A DNA stretch of 64,000 bases, taken from assembly GCA_964007475.1 (NCBI GenBank), contig OZ023273.1:124667812-124731811 (forward strand), in the 5' to 3' direction. The notes beneath the pieces are model-generated. The model worked only from the letters and a program-made list of their open reading frames with translations, was not told the origin of the DNA and did no database searches. The stretch is from Hybos culiciformis (Eukaryota > Arthropoda > Insecta > Diptera > Hybotidae). Shown here piece after piece: positions 24,472 to 38,355 of the stretch. The position numbers and the translations under genes were made by a program. Within the stretch, counting starts at the first letter, position 1. Each line of letters starts with the position of its first letter.

Positions 24472-27400
24472 ACCTATTTTTTGACGACATTTTTTTGGTT
24501 CTGTCTTAGAAAAATAGTGCTCTCTATTTTTTTAACATTTTGATTTCTGAAAATCGAAGTTCTTATACAAATAAATGTGTTGTTTTCTAATTAAATAAAA
24601 GTTTAACAAATTTTCTATAACTACATTATCTAATTCGGTCTAGTCCAAATTTATGTGCTTAAACTTATATCGTTATCAAACGAGCATAACGATAACTACT
24701 TATACAAATAAATTTTAAGTTAAAGAACGAAAACAATTTGTTATTCCCATCAGTCCACCTTCAATTCATTTAAGAAGATTTCATTGTTTTAATGTTCCAG
24801 TATAGTTAATTGGAAATTTGAAAAGAAACGATTGTCCTTTTTTTTTTAGAGTTTCAAGTTAGATTTTAAAATTCAAATACACGTTAACCATCGAATAGAA
24901 ATACTAAACCCTTATGATAGTTTTCTGAAATTTCTTTTAAGTTTTTTTTTTATGATATCGGATATTGAATAAAGTTTGGCAATTAAAAGTGTTGAAATTT
25001 TTTATGTGACATTAAATTAATTTCTATGATTCTCCAAAAATAAAAAAATTTATATTTATACTATATATATATAATATAATGGTAAATTTAATTTTCATTC
25101 TTTTCACATAATAATTTCAAAGCAAAAAAATATTTAAAAATTTATTTTCAACTGAAGTTGAATTTGTTTGATAAAGAAAATTTCTTGTATGATTGCATCA
25201 TTCAGCGAGCATTTTCTTTCTTAATAATATATTTCTAGACAATTGGAACAATAATATTGTTATTATTTTTCTTTATTTTTCTTTATTTTAAATATATGCG
25301 GATAAGAAAATGATATCATTAAAATTTTATGTTTATGTTTAACACTTTTATCATTACTAAAATATTTATTAGTTTTCTTTTAAAATTTAAAAACGTATCT
25401 TTATTATACGTAAACTTTTTTAAATAAAAAAAAAAAAAAAACTTTTTATTACTTTCAAATTTTAATCCTTTTTTACATTTTTTTTTATTTTTTTTTTGTT
25501 AGTTTTCATTTTCTAAATGGAATTCATAGTTGAGACGTACTAAAAATTGCAATTTCTAAAAATATTATATTATATATTTTAATATTTAAACAGAATAGGA
25601 TAGTATAGGTAATAATTTCATTATTTTTATAATAAAAATTGTACCAAGTTTTTGATTTTTATAATTTAAGACAATTTTATTAATGCAGATCACTAAGCCG
25701 CATTTCAGAATTTCTAAGCACCCATTTTGTGAATTTGATTATTATAAAGTGGCGTAATGTCTACCACAGTAATGTATAGGAAAAAACTGCATAAGTCTTA
25801 CACATTTTCTTTCATTTCAAAACGTCAAAAAAACCTACAAAACAAAAAGCATAATGTCTAGAAAAACCGAAACTTAAAAAATACACATATATTCGTAGAA
25901 AATGAGGAATATGGTATTACAATACAAATACATATATTCAAATTTCTATAAAATTTCAATAAGAAACTTATCTATTTATTTCATATTTTATTTTTCACAG
26001 TCTTTCTTTTTTTTTTCTCGGGCCCATATATTTTTTTTTGTATATAGGTAATACATATAAAAATAATTATTAGTCAATTTATATAATATTTTCTTAATAG
26101 ATTTCATTTAAAAAAAAAAAATCTTTACCAGCCTATAATAACTAAGCAGCTGAAAAAGAAGCAAAATACATTTTGTTTCAATAATTTCAATTTATTTTTT
26201 TCGTTTATATAAATTGTTTGAAAAATCAATCAAAAGAAAATCATTTGTTTGAACAAAACAAGCAATACAATCCAATTAAAAAGAAAATAAAATATATAAA
26301 AACAATATTTTTTTTTATTTCTATAATGCGATAAATTTTTCCTTCTTTTTCCGAAAATTATAAAGCAATCTTCAAACAAAAAAGAAAATAAATACATGCA
26401 CCTGGTATTTTCTCATAGTCACTTTTGTAAAAGTTAAAGGAAATACTATCAAATTATAAAGTTTCAAAATTTCCGAAAAAAAAAAAATTCAAACGATAAA
26501 AGTTAAATTTATATTCTTTTATTTTTTTTTGTAATTTTTTCAAGAATTCATTTATATTATGTATTTATTTGTATATATATATTGATATAGAAATTCATGT
26601 TTTTCTAATATGAAAATAAAAAGCAATTTTCTAGTGTCGATGTCGACACCCATCAAGTAATGATAGACAGATTATTATACAGTTGAAACATTTTCATTTA
26701 ACATTTTATGTTAAGTACCTAACAATATTATTTTTCATTTTGTTTATTTTTAATGTTAATAAATTAGTTAGAGGATAGAATGAAACATGGTAAATTAACA
26801 GGGTATTATATACAATTTCGTTAGGGTTAAGTATATTATTTCAAGTTACCGAACAATATTAAAAATTAAAATTAAATGATAGACACTCTTTAAATGTAGT
26901 GCATTTAGTTAGTATAGAATTTCATGTAAATGGTTTTACATTATTTGTCTCAAAAATCAATGTAGGACAATTTTATAATAATTTAAAAACTATAACGAGA
27001 AACATCAACATTTTGGCACAGTGTAGAATTTCGAATATATTTTTAGAATAATACTATCATCAGCTTATGTTAAATCATAGAAAATTAAGAATATTTAGAT
27101 AATAAACTATTTGTATGTATACATGAAATCCGTGTAAAAAAAATTAAATTTCTACAAAAAGAAACAAGTGTGAAATGAAGCATATATATATTGTCATCAA
27201 TACTTTCTTATTTTCATAACTTCTGTATGAGTATAACTTTTGTGCTATATATAATGTAGATGTAGAAGTTTCTGGAAAATCAATTTACTAATTAGACTTT
27301 CAATAATTTTCGTTGATTGATCAAACTTTTAATGCACAAAAAAGTTCAAACTAAATGTTTATTTTTCTACTTTTCCAACTATCATTGATAATTAATTAAT

Positions 27401-30159
27401 TTATCAATACTTTATTATTTTCATTTAGGTAGAAAATAGGTAATTTAAAAATTTTATTTTTTTTTTTTGTTTATATTTTATTTTTATATAAATATTTTTT
27501 TTTTTTATTTTTTATTTTTTAATTTCTTTGATGGTGTTTTTCAAATGTATAAATGAAAATCAAAACAGAAAAAAAAATGCTTTTGAATTTTTTGTCATAA
27601 CTTTTATGCAAAACATAAACCCGTTAATAATATGCTCTGAATAAATCATTTCATTTTATCAATAAATTTGCTTACAATTTGTTATTATTATTAAAACTGT
27701 TAAATAAATATTTCAATATAAATTTAAAATTTTTATTCTATATTTTGGCATTACTATACGTATGACTGATTTCATACCAGTTCGTTTCTTTTTATTCGAA
27801 TGCCTAAAAAATGAAAAGATACGTAGTCAGTTCAAAAAGTTTATAATTTTATACGAACGAAAGGTAACATTAAAGACTTTTAAAACTACTAAGCTCCCAT
27901 CAATTCTGTAACATAATGTATTGTCTTTAGTGTTATAAACTAATTACGATGACTCTCAATTTGAGAAAAATTCGGTACAATAAAATGAAACTACAATCAA
28001 AAATAATACCAAAATTCTAAGATTTATTCTTAAAAAGATCCACACTATAGTTAATTTAAATTATTTTAAGAAATCATTCTTGTTATCATCAATAATCGGT
28101 CATTTAAATTTATTTCTCATACGGCATAAAGTTATGTATTTTAAAAGTCAAAAAAATTCATATAGAGTTTAGATTACGTTGAGAAGAATATTTACAGCTT
28201 TGACTGCCTCAAGCTATAAATTTTCCGGTTGACTGTAGTAATAATAGTACTGATAATAATAATAATAAAAGCATACATTATTTTGATAAATAAATTTGTA
28301 TATCTTTGGAATTTCTAAAGTGTTGAAGCATAAAACTAATATTTTCCAGAACATTTGGCGCCAATTTTCATATATATATTTTTATTTCAAAAATATTAAA
28401 CTTTTGTATTTCTTTTGAAGCACAATGAAAAAAGAAAAAAAATAAATGTATATAGGAAAAATCTCTGTGGGGTGCATTGACGTATTGCACTCGGCATGTT
28501 TAATCTGCAACAATATTTCTTTCGAAAAATAAAAAAAAAATAAAAAATTGTTTTATTTTATTATATTTTTAAACAATATTTTTCCTTGGTTAAAATATTA
28601 AATGTTTCACTTATAAATTTGTGGCCTTAAATAAATGTGTAACTTTTCTGCATATAAACATCTTAGAATTATTTTATATATGAAATTTGTCGCAATTGAA
28701 AATAAACATTTTATGTAGACGTATACTTATAGTAATAATGTCAAATGATTTGCCAAGCAAACGAAAGAAATTTAATAGTTTGTTATAGTAAACACATAAA
28801 TTATGAAAATTTCAAAATAACTTAAACACATTTATCAATTTTTTTATTTTTTTTTTAATTTTCTATAAGAAATTGGTTCTAATATTTTTTAGAATAAAAA
28901 AATAAATAATGATTTGTGAATTTTTACAATTAAATGTAGTTAGACTTTTATAATTTATAATTGCGTCTGTATTAATTTATATCTCATTATTTTCGTAGAA
29001 AAAAATATTCTTCTTATTTTTAGTATAGTTTGGTATTTATTTAAGTTGTCATTGCCAGCAATAATTGACATAAATGATCTGATATTTTATAGTGATCAAT
29101 ATAATAGTTTATACTCTAATTACTTCTGTACTATAGTAGAATAGCAGTATATTTACAATTCATCAGTATCGGGCACATGATTAATGAAAATTTTAATTAA
29201 ATGGAAAAAATTAAAATTAATACTCGTTAAATGCAAAATATTGTTCTTAAGATATTATACACATATGAATACCTGATAAGCAGAATCATTTTTTGAACTG
29301 GATAGGTGGAAATTTAAAGTGTATATTTCAGAAGTAATTAAACAGTTGCGTGTTTTATTGAAAATGGATGTTTAAAGATGTTAAAATTTACCTATGTAGA
29401 CAGATTAAAAATACCTTAATATGACTTGAACAATAATATCAGTAGAACCAATTACATTATGTAATTGTATATATAAAATACCGAAAAGATTTTTTAATAT
29501 TACATATAATTTTCATTTGATGAAAAAGAAAATAAATTAAATAAAAATCTTAACAATATAATTTTATTAAAATCTCAACACAATTTAAAAACAGAAGTTT
29601 GTTAATTTAATTCTTAAGTAAAGTAAATCTTTGTTTATTGAAAGAATTATAAAACATTCGGTTAAGATTTTAAGTAAAATATTTCGATAAATGCAAATAA
29701 TGAATGCATTTTATATTTATTCAAATAATTGTATGTAAATAAAAAAAGGTTATTTATTTTCAATACATCAATTTTAACATTATTATATATGTGAATAATT
29801 CCATATTGAGAATGTGTACGGCTATCGTTTGATATAATATAATAATTTATCCTTGACTTAGATTTAATCTTACGTACCTAATTTCCATTGAAATGTAGAA
29901 CTTCTACTTCCCATTATTATATTATATATACAATATACACATTTCGTGCCTTTTATAGAAAGTTAAAGTCAATCAAAAATTGTTTTATATGATATCCTTA
30001 CACTGAACATGATGAATGTGTGTTATATATATAAATGTAAGTTGATAGATGTGGATAACTAGTGTCAAAATTCATAATATTTTGATGTATAATTGCTTCT
30101 AAAAATTACTGTCAAAATCTGAAATGTATACATAAAAAATACATTAAATATTTTATGAG
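24472..30159. other. AT-rich noncoding, gene desert
   Basis: Long A/T homopolymers (25425, 27457, 27496), the (AAT)n at 28252, and a 16-bp GTGTCGA-TG-TCGACAC palindrome at 26634-26649. No coding-like island that stands out. Confidence 0.55.
28252..28268. repeat. (AAT)n microsatellite
   Basis: Five to six AAT triplets. Confidence 0.75.
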
Positions 30160-30858
30160 TACGAGCCCTGCATCATAAGACCTCGTACGGGTTTTTTTTT
30201 TTTGAGTTTGTTCTACTTTTTTCCAGTTTTCTCCAGTTTTGTATTTTTTTCGTTTAAACCAACCTTTTTTAGGAGTTTTTGGTCTTTATAAAAAAAAAAA
30301 TTTTTTAAGTTAAATTTTGAGAAAAAAATTATTTTCCAAAAGTCTACTTTTTCAACTTTTTTTATGGGCATCGCAGAAATTTTCGAAAGATGCATTTTGA
30401 AGGGCATTTGGGAGTAGTTAATTTTAGCTTTTTGGGTTTTGTCGATAAAATAAAGGAGAGAGCCAAAAAACGTCTTTGAAATTCGAAAAAACAGGCCAAA
30501 ATTGCTATTTTTCGCGTTTTTGACCTGTTGTTTGGATTTTCAAAGGCGTTTTTGGACTCTCTCCTTTATTTTATCGACAAAACCCAAAAAGCTAAAATTA
30601 ACTACTCCCAAATGCCCTTCAAAATGCATCTTTCGAAAATTTCTGCGATGCCCATAAAAAAAGTTGAAAAAGTAGACTTTTGGAAAATAATTTTTTTCTC
30701 AAAATTTAACTTAAAAAAAATTTTTTTTTATAAAGACCAAAAACTCCTAAAAAAGGTTGGTTTAAACGAAAAAAATACAAAACTGGAGAAAACTGGAAAA
30801 AAGTAGAACAAACTCAAAAAAAAAAACCCGTACGAGGTCTTATGATGCAGGGCTCGTA
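30160..30858. mobile_element. Near-perfect 699-bp foldback element flanked by TA
   Basis: Arms of about 340 bp (30160-30502 and 30517-30858) are almost exact reverse complements, meeting at a loop of about 15 bp. Ends are CGAGCCCTGCATC / GATGCAGGGCTCG with TA on both sides, compatible with a TA target as used by Tc1/mariner-type elements. Because the arms mirror each other, the same Lys-rich 64-residue frame (MPFKMHLSKISAMPIK...) can be read from both strands; that is an echo of the palindrome rather than two genes. Very few arm differences indicate a young insertion or gene conversion between arms. No transposase. Confidence 0.92.
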
Positions 30859-33800
30859 TAAGCACAATAATATATCATGATCTACTTTATGAAATTAGTA
30901 CAAAAATAAATAAAATAAAAAATTACGATAATTACTACGTGAACGCATCTACGTACTTTTATATACATATATTTAGCTTTAAAGTAAGTATATTGTCACT
31001 ATAAAAGAAGACTAGCAAAACAGTAATTTTTAATACTGGCTTAATATTTTATATTTTATTTGCCTGCATACAATAAAAACATTTAAAATTTCTTTATGTA
31101 TTTTTTAGAAATTTTATAAGAACCTTTAATTAATACAAATTTGTCCTTAAATAGTTATTTTTCAGTTTGGCAGATCAAAGTTATTAATTTTAAACTCTGA
31201 CGATTCATGAAACAGAAATTTGTTTAAAAAAAAAATAGCCTATCTGTTTGACAATATCCCATAATATAATTATACTTAACTAAGTAAAAGCATGTATATT
31301 TGTTCAATCTGCATTTTAAAAGTTTGATTTATGATTTGTTAATTGAAGTTGAATAAATCAATTAAAAAAATGATTAGCCTTATATTGGAATTGTAATTGA
31401 TTTGCTTAATAATTACAATGCTCTCTATATTATATTTGTCCTTAGGTTATTTTTAATTTATATGGTTTGTTAATTTCTTAATTAGAAAAAATAAAATTTT
31501 TTCTTCATCAGATATAACTTAAATTAAATTTTACGTATGTAATTATGTATAGGTACTTATTAGAACTAAAAAATCATACTTTTTTTTAATATTTTATAGA
31601 ATTCAAAGAGAAATTTTTGTATAGTGATAAATGATAAGATTTTCATACAGCTAATATATACGTATACAACATATATATTTTATATATAATAATATTCTAT
31701 GTTTGTTCCATTTTGAAGACAAACAATTCTGATTTTATGACTCCTAACTTTCATTCATAAAAAAATAAAGGTATATTGATATTTAGAGACTATTTTTTAT
31801 ATATATACCTAAGGAACAACAGCCAAGTATATGTATAACATAGACATGAGTTTTAGATGAGTGTAAGTCATTGATACTTTCAACCTTAATAATACTATTT
31901 GAAATTTTTTTTGTTTTTTACTTTTTTGTTATTGCCTACAAAAAAAAAAATTCTAACAAAAATAAAAAATAATAAAATTTCTATCTTTTCTTTTATTCCA
32001 ACAAAAAAAATAAAAATTCAGATATCTTTCTAGAAGGTGAAAATGTATATGTATGTAGTAAACAGAAAATATGCTTATGGAAATGTTAAAAATAAGGGGG
32101 GGAATATCATATACCTATATGTATATAAAACGCATGTTTAAATATATACGAAGTTAAAGAAAATATTATTTATGTCACGTTCATCTAATTTTCTAGTTGT
32201 TTACTAAACATTTTTGTAACAATTCAATTTATTTATTTATTTTTCACCTTATTTGTTAAACTAACTTTATTATTAACATTGCTACATTATATATGTATAT
32301 ATAAATGTAGTTATAAATTTAAGGAATTTGAAATATTTATGATGAAATTTTGTTCAAATATTAAATAATATTATATAAAAAAAAAAAAAAAAATTTGCAA
32401 CATGGAATGTATGTATAATTTGAATTATTTAAATTCAATTATTATGTTTATGAAACATTATAGCTTGAATGTGTAGTACCTACATATATTCTTTTTTGAA
32501 TGGGTTCAGAATTTTATCATTATTGCAATAACAATGAAAAATTATGAAGAACACGTTATTCTTTGACTTGTATTTATGTTCATGAAGTTTTTATAGTTTC
32601 ATTCGCCTTATTTGTGAACATAGATATTCGAGGAGTGTAGGAAGGGAATGTATTAAATATAGAAGATTTTATAACGTCAATCTTAACTTTATATATGCAG
32701 GTTTATATAGTTGCAGGTGAAACTTTTTTTGACCTATTACACAAAAAATTAATAGTTGAAATTGTGAAAATGCTTGGGCTATAAAATAATGATAGTAAAT
32801 GTCCTTGTTTTTTCAGAAAATAAAAAAAAACTTTATTTAACTTTAAAATTATTTTTATACAAACTTTCTTCTAAAACTTATTTAACAAATTAATCAAAAT
32901 GAAAAGCGGTCAGAATTAAAGTAGCACCATTTTTATAACACTTAAAAGGCCGTAAGCTTTTTATACTCCCAATTCAATTTCATAAAATTCTGTATTTATG
33001 TACTACAGCCGATTAAATATTTTTCAATTTTTATAGAAATTTTCTTCTTTCTAATATTTCAATGTGCAAGTGGGATGCACATCCATCCGTATATTTCGTT
33101 ATACGAAAAATGTTTTGATTCTCTTTTGCGTTTTAAAGAACTTAGGAGTGGTTTTTTCGGTTTTTAACGTACTTCTTTGTAGCTGAATGATTAGTTGTAT
33201 TATATAATGTATTTTACATCCATTGTAAACTATACTCTATATGCATGTATGCAAACTTCAAATAAATAAATTAAAACAAATTATTCTCTTTTAGGTGTAT
33301 ATGTAAACATTAATTATTTTTCAGTTTGATTATAATCTTTAATTTGATAAGTCACTTCAATCTCAAAATGGACAGTTCAATCCCTAAAATGCGTACAATA
33401 AACTCTACCTTATTCAATAAACCGTAATTAAATAGCTTTTCTTTTTTTTGGTATTTTCCCTCTTATTATTAATATTATATATTTGCGTGAAAAATGTTTC
33501 AAAAACAAAAAAAAAAAAAAGATAATTTTTTTTTTCTATCATAATAAAACTCTCATATTTTTCCACTTTTCATATTTTATTAATTTTTATTTATTTATAG
33601 TGTATTATTTTTTTTTTTTTGCGACTTCCTTTATTAGGGGCCATTAGATATTCAAATAAATTATAGCCTTTATATAAACCTTCCGTATTTTCACATTTAT
33701 TAAAATTTCTATATATTTTTTTTTATTTTTTTGTAATATAAACTTAACGTTCAATAGGTTTTGTGAAAAATAAAAAATAAAAAAAAAAAGGAAAACAAAA

Positions 33801-34945
33801 CAAGCAAAAGAAAATAAGATATAACGAAATGGAACAAACTTTTTTATTTAAGGAAGATTATACGAAAAATATAAACTTGAAAATAAGTCAATTTTGTGAA
33901 AAAAAAAATTTACAATTTTTCGATTTCTTTTTATTTTTTTTTTTGGATTTTCAAGGTATATTATTGTCTAACTTAACAACATTAATTTAAAAAGTTAAAA
34001 TTTAATATACATACTGACATTAAGAGTTTGGAGGTAAGAATTAGTTTTGAGAATTTTAAAATAAGTTACTATGTTTGACGTTTAAAACAAAAAAAAAAAA
34101 CTTTTTCTAGCCCATTTAAAAAAAAAGAAGCGAAGATGTAGTTAACTTTAATTAAAATCTACAATGTCATCTGAAGTTTCTCGTATTGATCATTAAAATA
34201 TTATATACACTAGTTAACGATTAATTTTATTTTACACTATACGGTTGACTACATAGACATCATAATTGACACGTTTATCAACTAATTTCAATTTTTTTTT
34301 TTAAAGATTTTTTCAAAGATCTTCAAAAAAAAAATGTTGGAACCTAAATTGGCATAATTAATACTAATTTTAATAAAAATCCATATTGAATGTCTTAAGA
34401 AACTTTTAAATATTGTTATTGCATAAAATCTAAAATTTTAATGCCCTTAACTTATTTTGAATTATTTTTGGATGTTCGAAAATATCATATCTTCATATGT
34501 TGCAAAATGGAAATTTAATCGACCATTAAAATTATTATATATCGATTTAAAAATAAAACTTAAAATAATCATCTTTTTTAACACATTGTAAAACAAGTCC
34601 AAGAAAGTCAAAACCCTGATTAACTTACTGATTAATGGTATCATGTTGTTAAGTTTTTATCTATATTGAAAGCGTTTGTTTATAGATGCACCAGAAAGAT
34701 TTTATTTTTTTTACAAATTTTGTTCCGGCAGTAAATTATAAAATTTTTGATATAATAATTTAGTTTTTTTTTCTCACATTAATCTTAAGACACAAAAATG
34801 CCATTATAAATTCACGTACAATTGTAACTAAATGAGAGTTGTATCAGAATCATAAATGTTGATTTCTAATTTAAAATTCATGATAATTTAATTCTTATTT
34901 ATTGTGGGGAAAAAAATGTTATGAAAAAATATTTGATATATTTAT
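30859..34945. other. AT-rich noncoding
   Basis: A modest G/C-richer stretch at 33060-33190 has a minus-strand open frame of about 34 codons (KPKKPLLSSLKRKRE...). Otherwise homopolymers and AT words only. Confidence 0.5.
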
Positions 34946-34980
34946 TGGACTCACACCCGCATCTCAACCGGTCGGTAGTA
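34946..34980 (-). other. Possible tRNA-like (SINE B-box) fragment
   Basis: The minus strand reads ACCGACCGGTTGAGATGCGG followed by GTGTGAGTCC, which resembles the T-arm/B-box end of a tRNA-derived SINE (GGGTTCGAGTCC type). No acceptor stem or A box can be built, so this is not a tRNA. Confidence 0.12.
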
Positions 34981-35064
34981 TAAAATAAAAAAATCGAAAT
35001 TTTTTTTCTAATTATTAAATGCATGGACGAACATTGTATTACTCAAAAAAATTATTTTTAACAG

Positions 35065-35210
35065 AAATAGTCAAAGATTTTGTCACTCAGTTGTCGCTGC
35101 GAAAGAAAATGGTACTAAAGTAAGAAAGAAAAAATATGCTTGTACTCTGAAAGTAAAGTCAAAGGAAAGGGACTAAAAGAACTAAAAGGACTAAAAGGAC
35201 TGACTGAAAC
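35065..35210 (+). other. Coding-like island with acceptor and donor, then a 9-10-bp tandem repeat
   Basis: TTATTTTTAACAG (ending about 35064) and ACTAAA|GTAAGA (donor near 35119) bracket about 55 bp open in two frames (IVKDFVTQLSLRKKM or SVVAAKENGTK). The second frame runs on without splicing to a TAA near 35175. From about 35170 a degenerate ACTAAAAGG tandem repeat follows to 35210. Exon status uncertain. Confidence 0.18.
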
Positions 35211-36085
35211 TAAAAGTTTTTGAGAAAAATGAATTGCATTTTATTTTCGCTCAACAGGCAAAAATTTTAGGAAAAGAGAAATTAAATCAAAAAAAAAAAA
35301 AATCATTCTGCAAATTTTCTTACAGAAATTTTATAATTTTCAAAACGAGAAGTTTTAAAAAAGCTTTTATTGTGTCCTTTCAAAAAAAAAAAAATATTGA
35401 TAAATATTTTAGAGCACATTACGTACATTGCACGTACTATAATGTAGTTATCACATTTTTAAGTTTTTTTTTTGTGACATGGAATTCATATCTCTCTTTT
35501 TTTAATGGAGTATTCTCTAATGCATAAACATTAAGTTTCTCATTAAGATTTAAGATAGGTAATCAAAAGTTATAGCTTTTTGATAAAATTTCAAATTTGA
35601 TTGATAAAAAAAAAATTCTGAAAAATTACTTTGTACATATTTTAAATAACTCGACTTAATTTAATCAAAGCAAAAAATTCTAAATTCTAGTTAATGTTAT
35701 ATGTAATATTTATTTTATTATTTTACTGTAAAAATATGCTTATTTTTTGTCTGGAACACGTTTTGTAAATGCTATAAGGCGGTTGTTGTTCTGTTTGTAA
35801 GGAACATAGAATTAATGAATAAAAGTGACATAGGTAATGTTTTTGTATCTTAAGCAAATTACTCCCTAAACTTAGACTAAATTATAATAAGTAATGCATA
35901 AATACATTAAATGTAGTTCTCTCTACACATAATATTACATTATGATTTTATTCAAAATAACTTCAAAGTGCAATAAAAACTTTGTTTACTCAATTTTATT
36001 ATAGTGAATCTATAGTTTCTATTATAATATTATATATATAGTTATCAAAAAAAATTTAGAAATTTAGAAAAGCTCAATTTCAATC

Positions 36086-36270
36086 TCACTGTGCAAATTT
36101 CTGCAAATGAAAAAAAAATAAGAGATTATTTTTCTTTTTCAAAGGATCCATATTTCTCACATTTTCCACTGCAAATAAAATTTTATTAGAATAGAAAGTT
36201 AAGTAAATTTCAAATTTTGTCAGTTGCTTTCGACATTCATAAGGTAAGGGTTTTATATCGGCATTTAGTT
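36086..36270 (-). CDS. Candidate terminal exon (60 residues) downstream of the 36557-36642 exon
   Basis: Preceded by a strong polypyrimidine acceptor (T8-AATTTTCAG at 36271-36288). An in-frame TAA lies immediately before the acceptor. The frame then runs 60 codons to TGA: LNADIKPLPYEC..., then LTKFEIYLTFY, then FAVENVRNMDPLKK. A second typical short-intron signature lies inside (GTGAGA near 36158-36163 and TTTTTTTTTCATTTGCAG near 36100), so the real 3' part may be spliced out. Phase joins correctly to the exon at 36557-36642 across a 286-bp intron. Function unknown. Confidence 0.3.
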
Positions 36271-36556
36271 CTGAAAATTAAAAAAAAATAATTTCTAATC
36301 GTAGTGCAACGGGCCAATGGGCCCACCTTAACTTATTCGTACTTAATAATCGATTTTTATATATTAAAATTTTTTTTGTTATTTAGAACTGCACTCAAAA
36401 ATTGTAAATTGAAAGAAATAATGGTGTTTTCCCATTTAATACTTTAAAATAAAATAGTTAAATATAACAAAAATCGAAGCTTCATAAACATTTATTCTTT
36501 TTAAAGAAACAACGCCTTTCTACACTAATGATATATTTACTTGAATTTATAATAAC

Positions 36557-36642
36557 CTGTATAACGGTGATAGAAATCATGTTCCACTTCAATTTGGTTC
36601 AAAATTATAGAATAAATTCTAAAAGTTATCTTTTCTCCAAAC
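36557..36642 (-). CDS. Candidate internal exon (28 residues) of an unknown gene
   Basis: 86 bp flanked by AATATAG on the acceptor side and CAG|GTTATT on the donor side. The open frame starts FGEKITFRIYS and ends HDFYHRYT; a stop sits just upstream of the acceptor. It leaves one base (G) that joins in phase with the AA at the start of the next candidate exon at 36270, making a Glu codon. The matching phase is the main reason to list it. The donor is weak (GTTATT). No family recognised. Confidence 0.25.
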
Positions 36643-38127
36643 CTATATTATTCATTGGCCTACGATTATAAGGACATTTTTCTGAAATTAGAATTATTCT
36701 AAGGACATTCGAAGTCAAATAATTTCAATAATTCAAGTAAAGTAGCTTGTAAAGTATATAATATGCAATGACAAATATTTCTTGAAACCATTATAGAAAA
36801 CATAACAATAATTTGATTTATAAATGTTATGATTACATAAATACACAATTTATTTTTATTATAACGCTATAATAAAATAAGCTATTATGTAGGTTGTATA
36901 TTATGAAAAATTAATTTCAAAATGTCGACATACATATACTATTATATAAAAATTTATTAAATATTATCATATTATGATAAATGGTAATAACAAAATCGTA
37001 CCTATATGTTATTTTTTTTTTGTCTAATAGAATTTCTATAAATAACTAATTTCCCTTATTCTTATATTCATTCTTATAAATCAAATTATTTAAAATATAC
37101 TTAGTGTAGTGTGTTTGTATGAAATATTTTTCTCACAGCTAATTTTGCATTATACAAAATAAATATCAAAAAAAAATACATAAAACTTAAAACTAAAAGA
37201 AAATTTTTTCTTGCATGCCTTATCTTTGTTGTGGCATGTAATCTTACCAGGAATTGCAAACTCTTTTATTTTTTTTATTATTTTTTTTGCTATAATAAAT
37301 AAAGGTAAATATATACAAAATACAGGTAATAATTAAAAAAAGATATATAGTTAGTTATAATGTTGTGTTCATTGATACTCCCGCCAGCAAAAATATTGTA
37401 GAAACATTTTTGTTTTTTCTTTGCTTTAATTTTTTTTTTCTTTTTCAATACTTTTTATATTAAGCATAAAATAGCTTTTATTTTTAATTATGAAATTTTT
37501 CTTTTTTTTTCATTCATTTATTCTATGTGGCAAAAAAAAAAAAAAATGAATGCATATTTTTAATAAAATTATTTTGCTATAAATTTATTATTGGCCTTAA
37601 ACAAACAGTAAGCCTTGAGAGATATTTTGGTTTTGTTTTGTACGTTATAAATAAAAAAAAAAAAACTAATTTCTAATATAGAAACAACATTATTTTCCTA
37701 TTATCCAATGGATTTTTTTTTTTTTGTTTACTTTAAGCTTTTAGGTACCTTTTTCATATGGGCAGCAAATAAATTTAATTATCTGAATCATGTTAATAAA
37801 ATTATTATATTCTGTGTCTGTACTATGTGAAAAAAAGAAACCAATTTTATGTATATATAGAAAATGTATAAAGAACAAAATTTAATCAAGAGTAACATAT
37901 TAGTTAACATAAAAAAAAATATTCCTTAGTTTTAATAATAGTATAGGTAAAGGTGTACAAAGTTATATAGTGAGTTTGAAATCATCGGATTGGCGCTATA
38001 ATTTTTTTTTTTTTTTGGATCTTTAACTAAGATGACTGTTTTATACTTTTCGTGTTGATAGAACACTTATTTCTGCTCAAAGTCATTGACGAACTTTTAC
38101 AGAGGTCAAATACTTTTTAATTAGAAA

Positions 38128-38355
38128 TCATTGAAAATGAGCTAGATATAAAACAAAATTGCTTAAAGGGTTTACGAACGACTTTCGTAAAAGTTGTTTT
38201 GGTGAAACAATTTTAATTAAATTTATTTGAATTTTTTTCTTAGGTTTGACCTGATGGATTAATGTTACATTGATGGAAAGCGTAATAATAATGGGCTCCA
38301 ACAGAAGTTTATTTGTTTTTATTCGATGGAATATGAACGTAAAAATATTTATCAT
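38128..38355 (-). CDS. Short ATG-initiated ORF, 75 residues, unknown
   Basis: True ATG. The middle is hydrophobic and fairly balanced (LLLEPIIITLSINVTLIH), followed by a Lys-rich linker and VSPKQLLRKSFVNPLSN. No signal peptide or domain that I recognise. The complementary strand is also partly open. May be chance. Confidence 0.15.
   Translation of the reverse strand: MINIFTFIFHRIKTNKLLLEPIIITLSINVTLIHQVKPKKKIQINLIKIVSPKQLLRKSFVNPLSNFVLYLAHFQ

Noticed and set aside
24080..24484. Frames giving Ser-Arg or Gly-Val repeats
   Set aside because: Translation of GGAGTC simple repeats.
30213..30806. Identical Lys-rich frames on both strands
   Set aside because: Explained by the perfect palindrome; no support for a gene.
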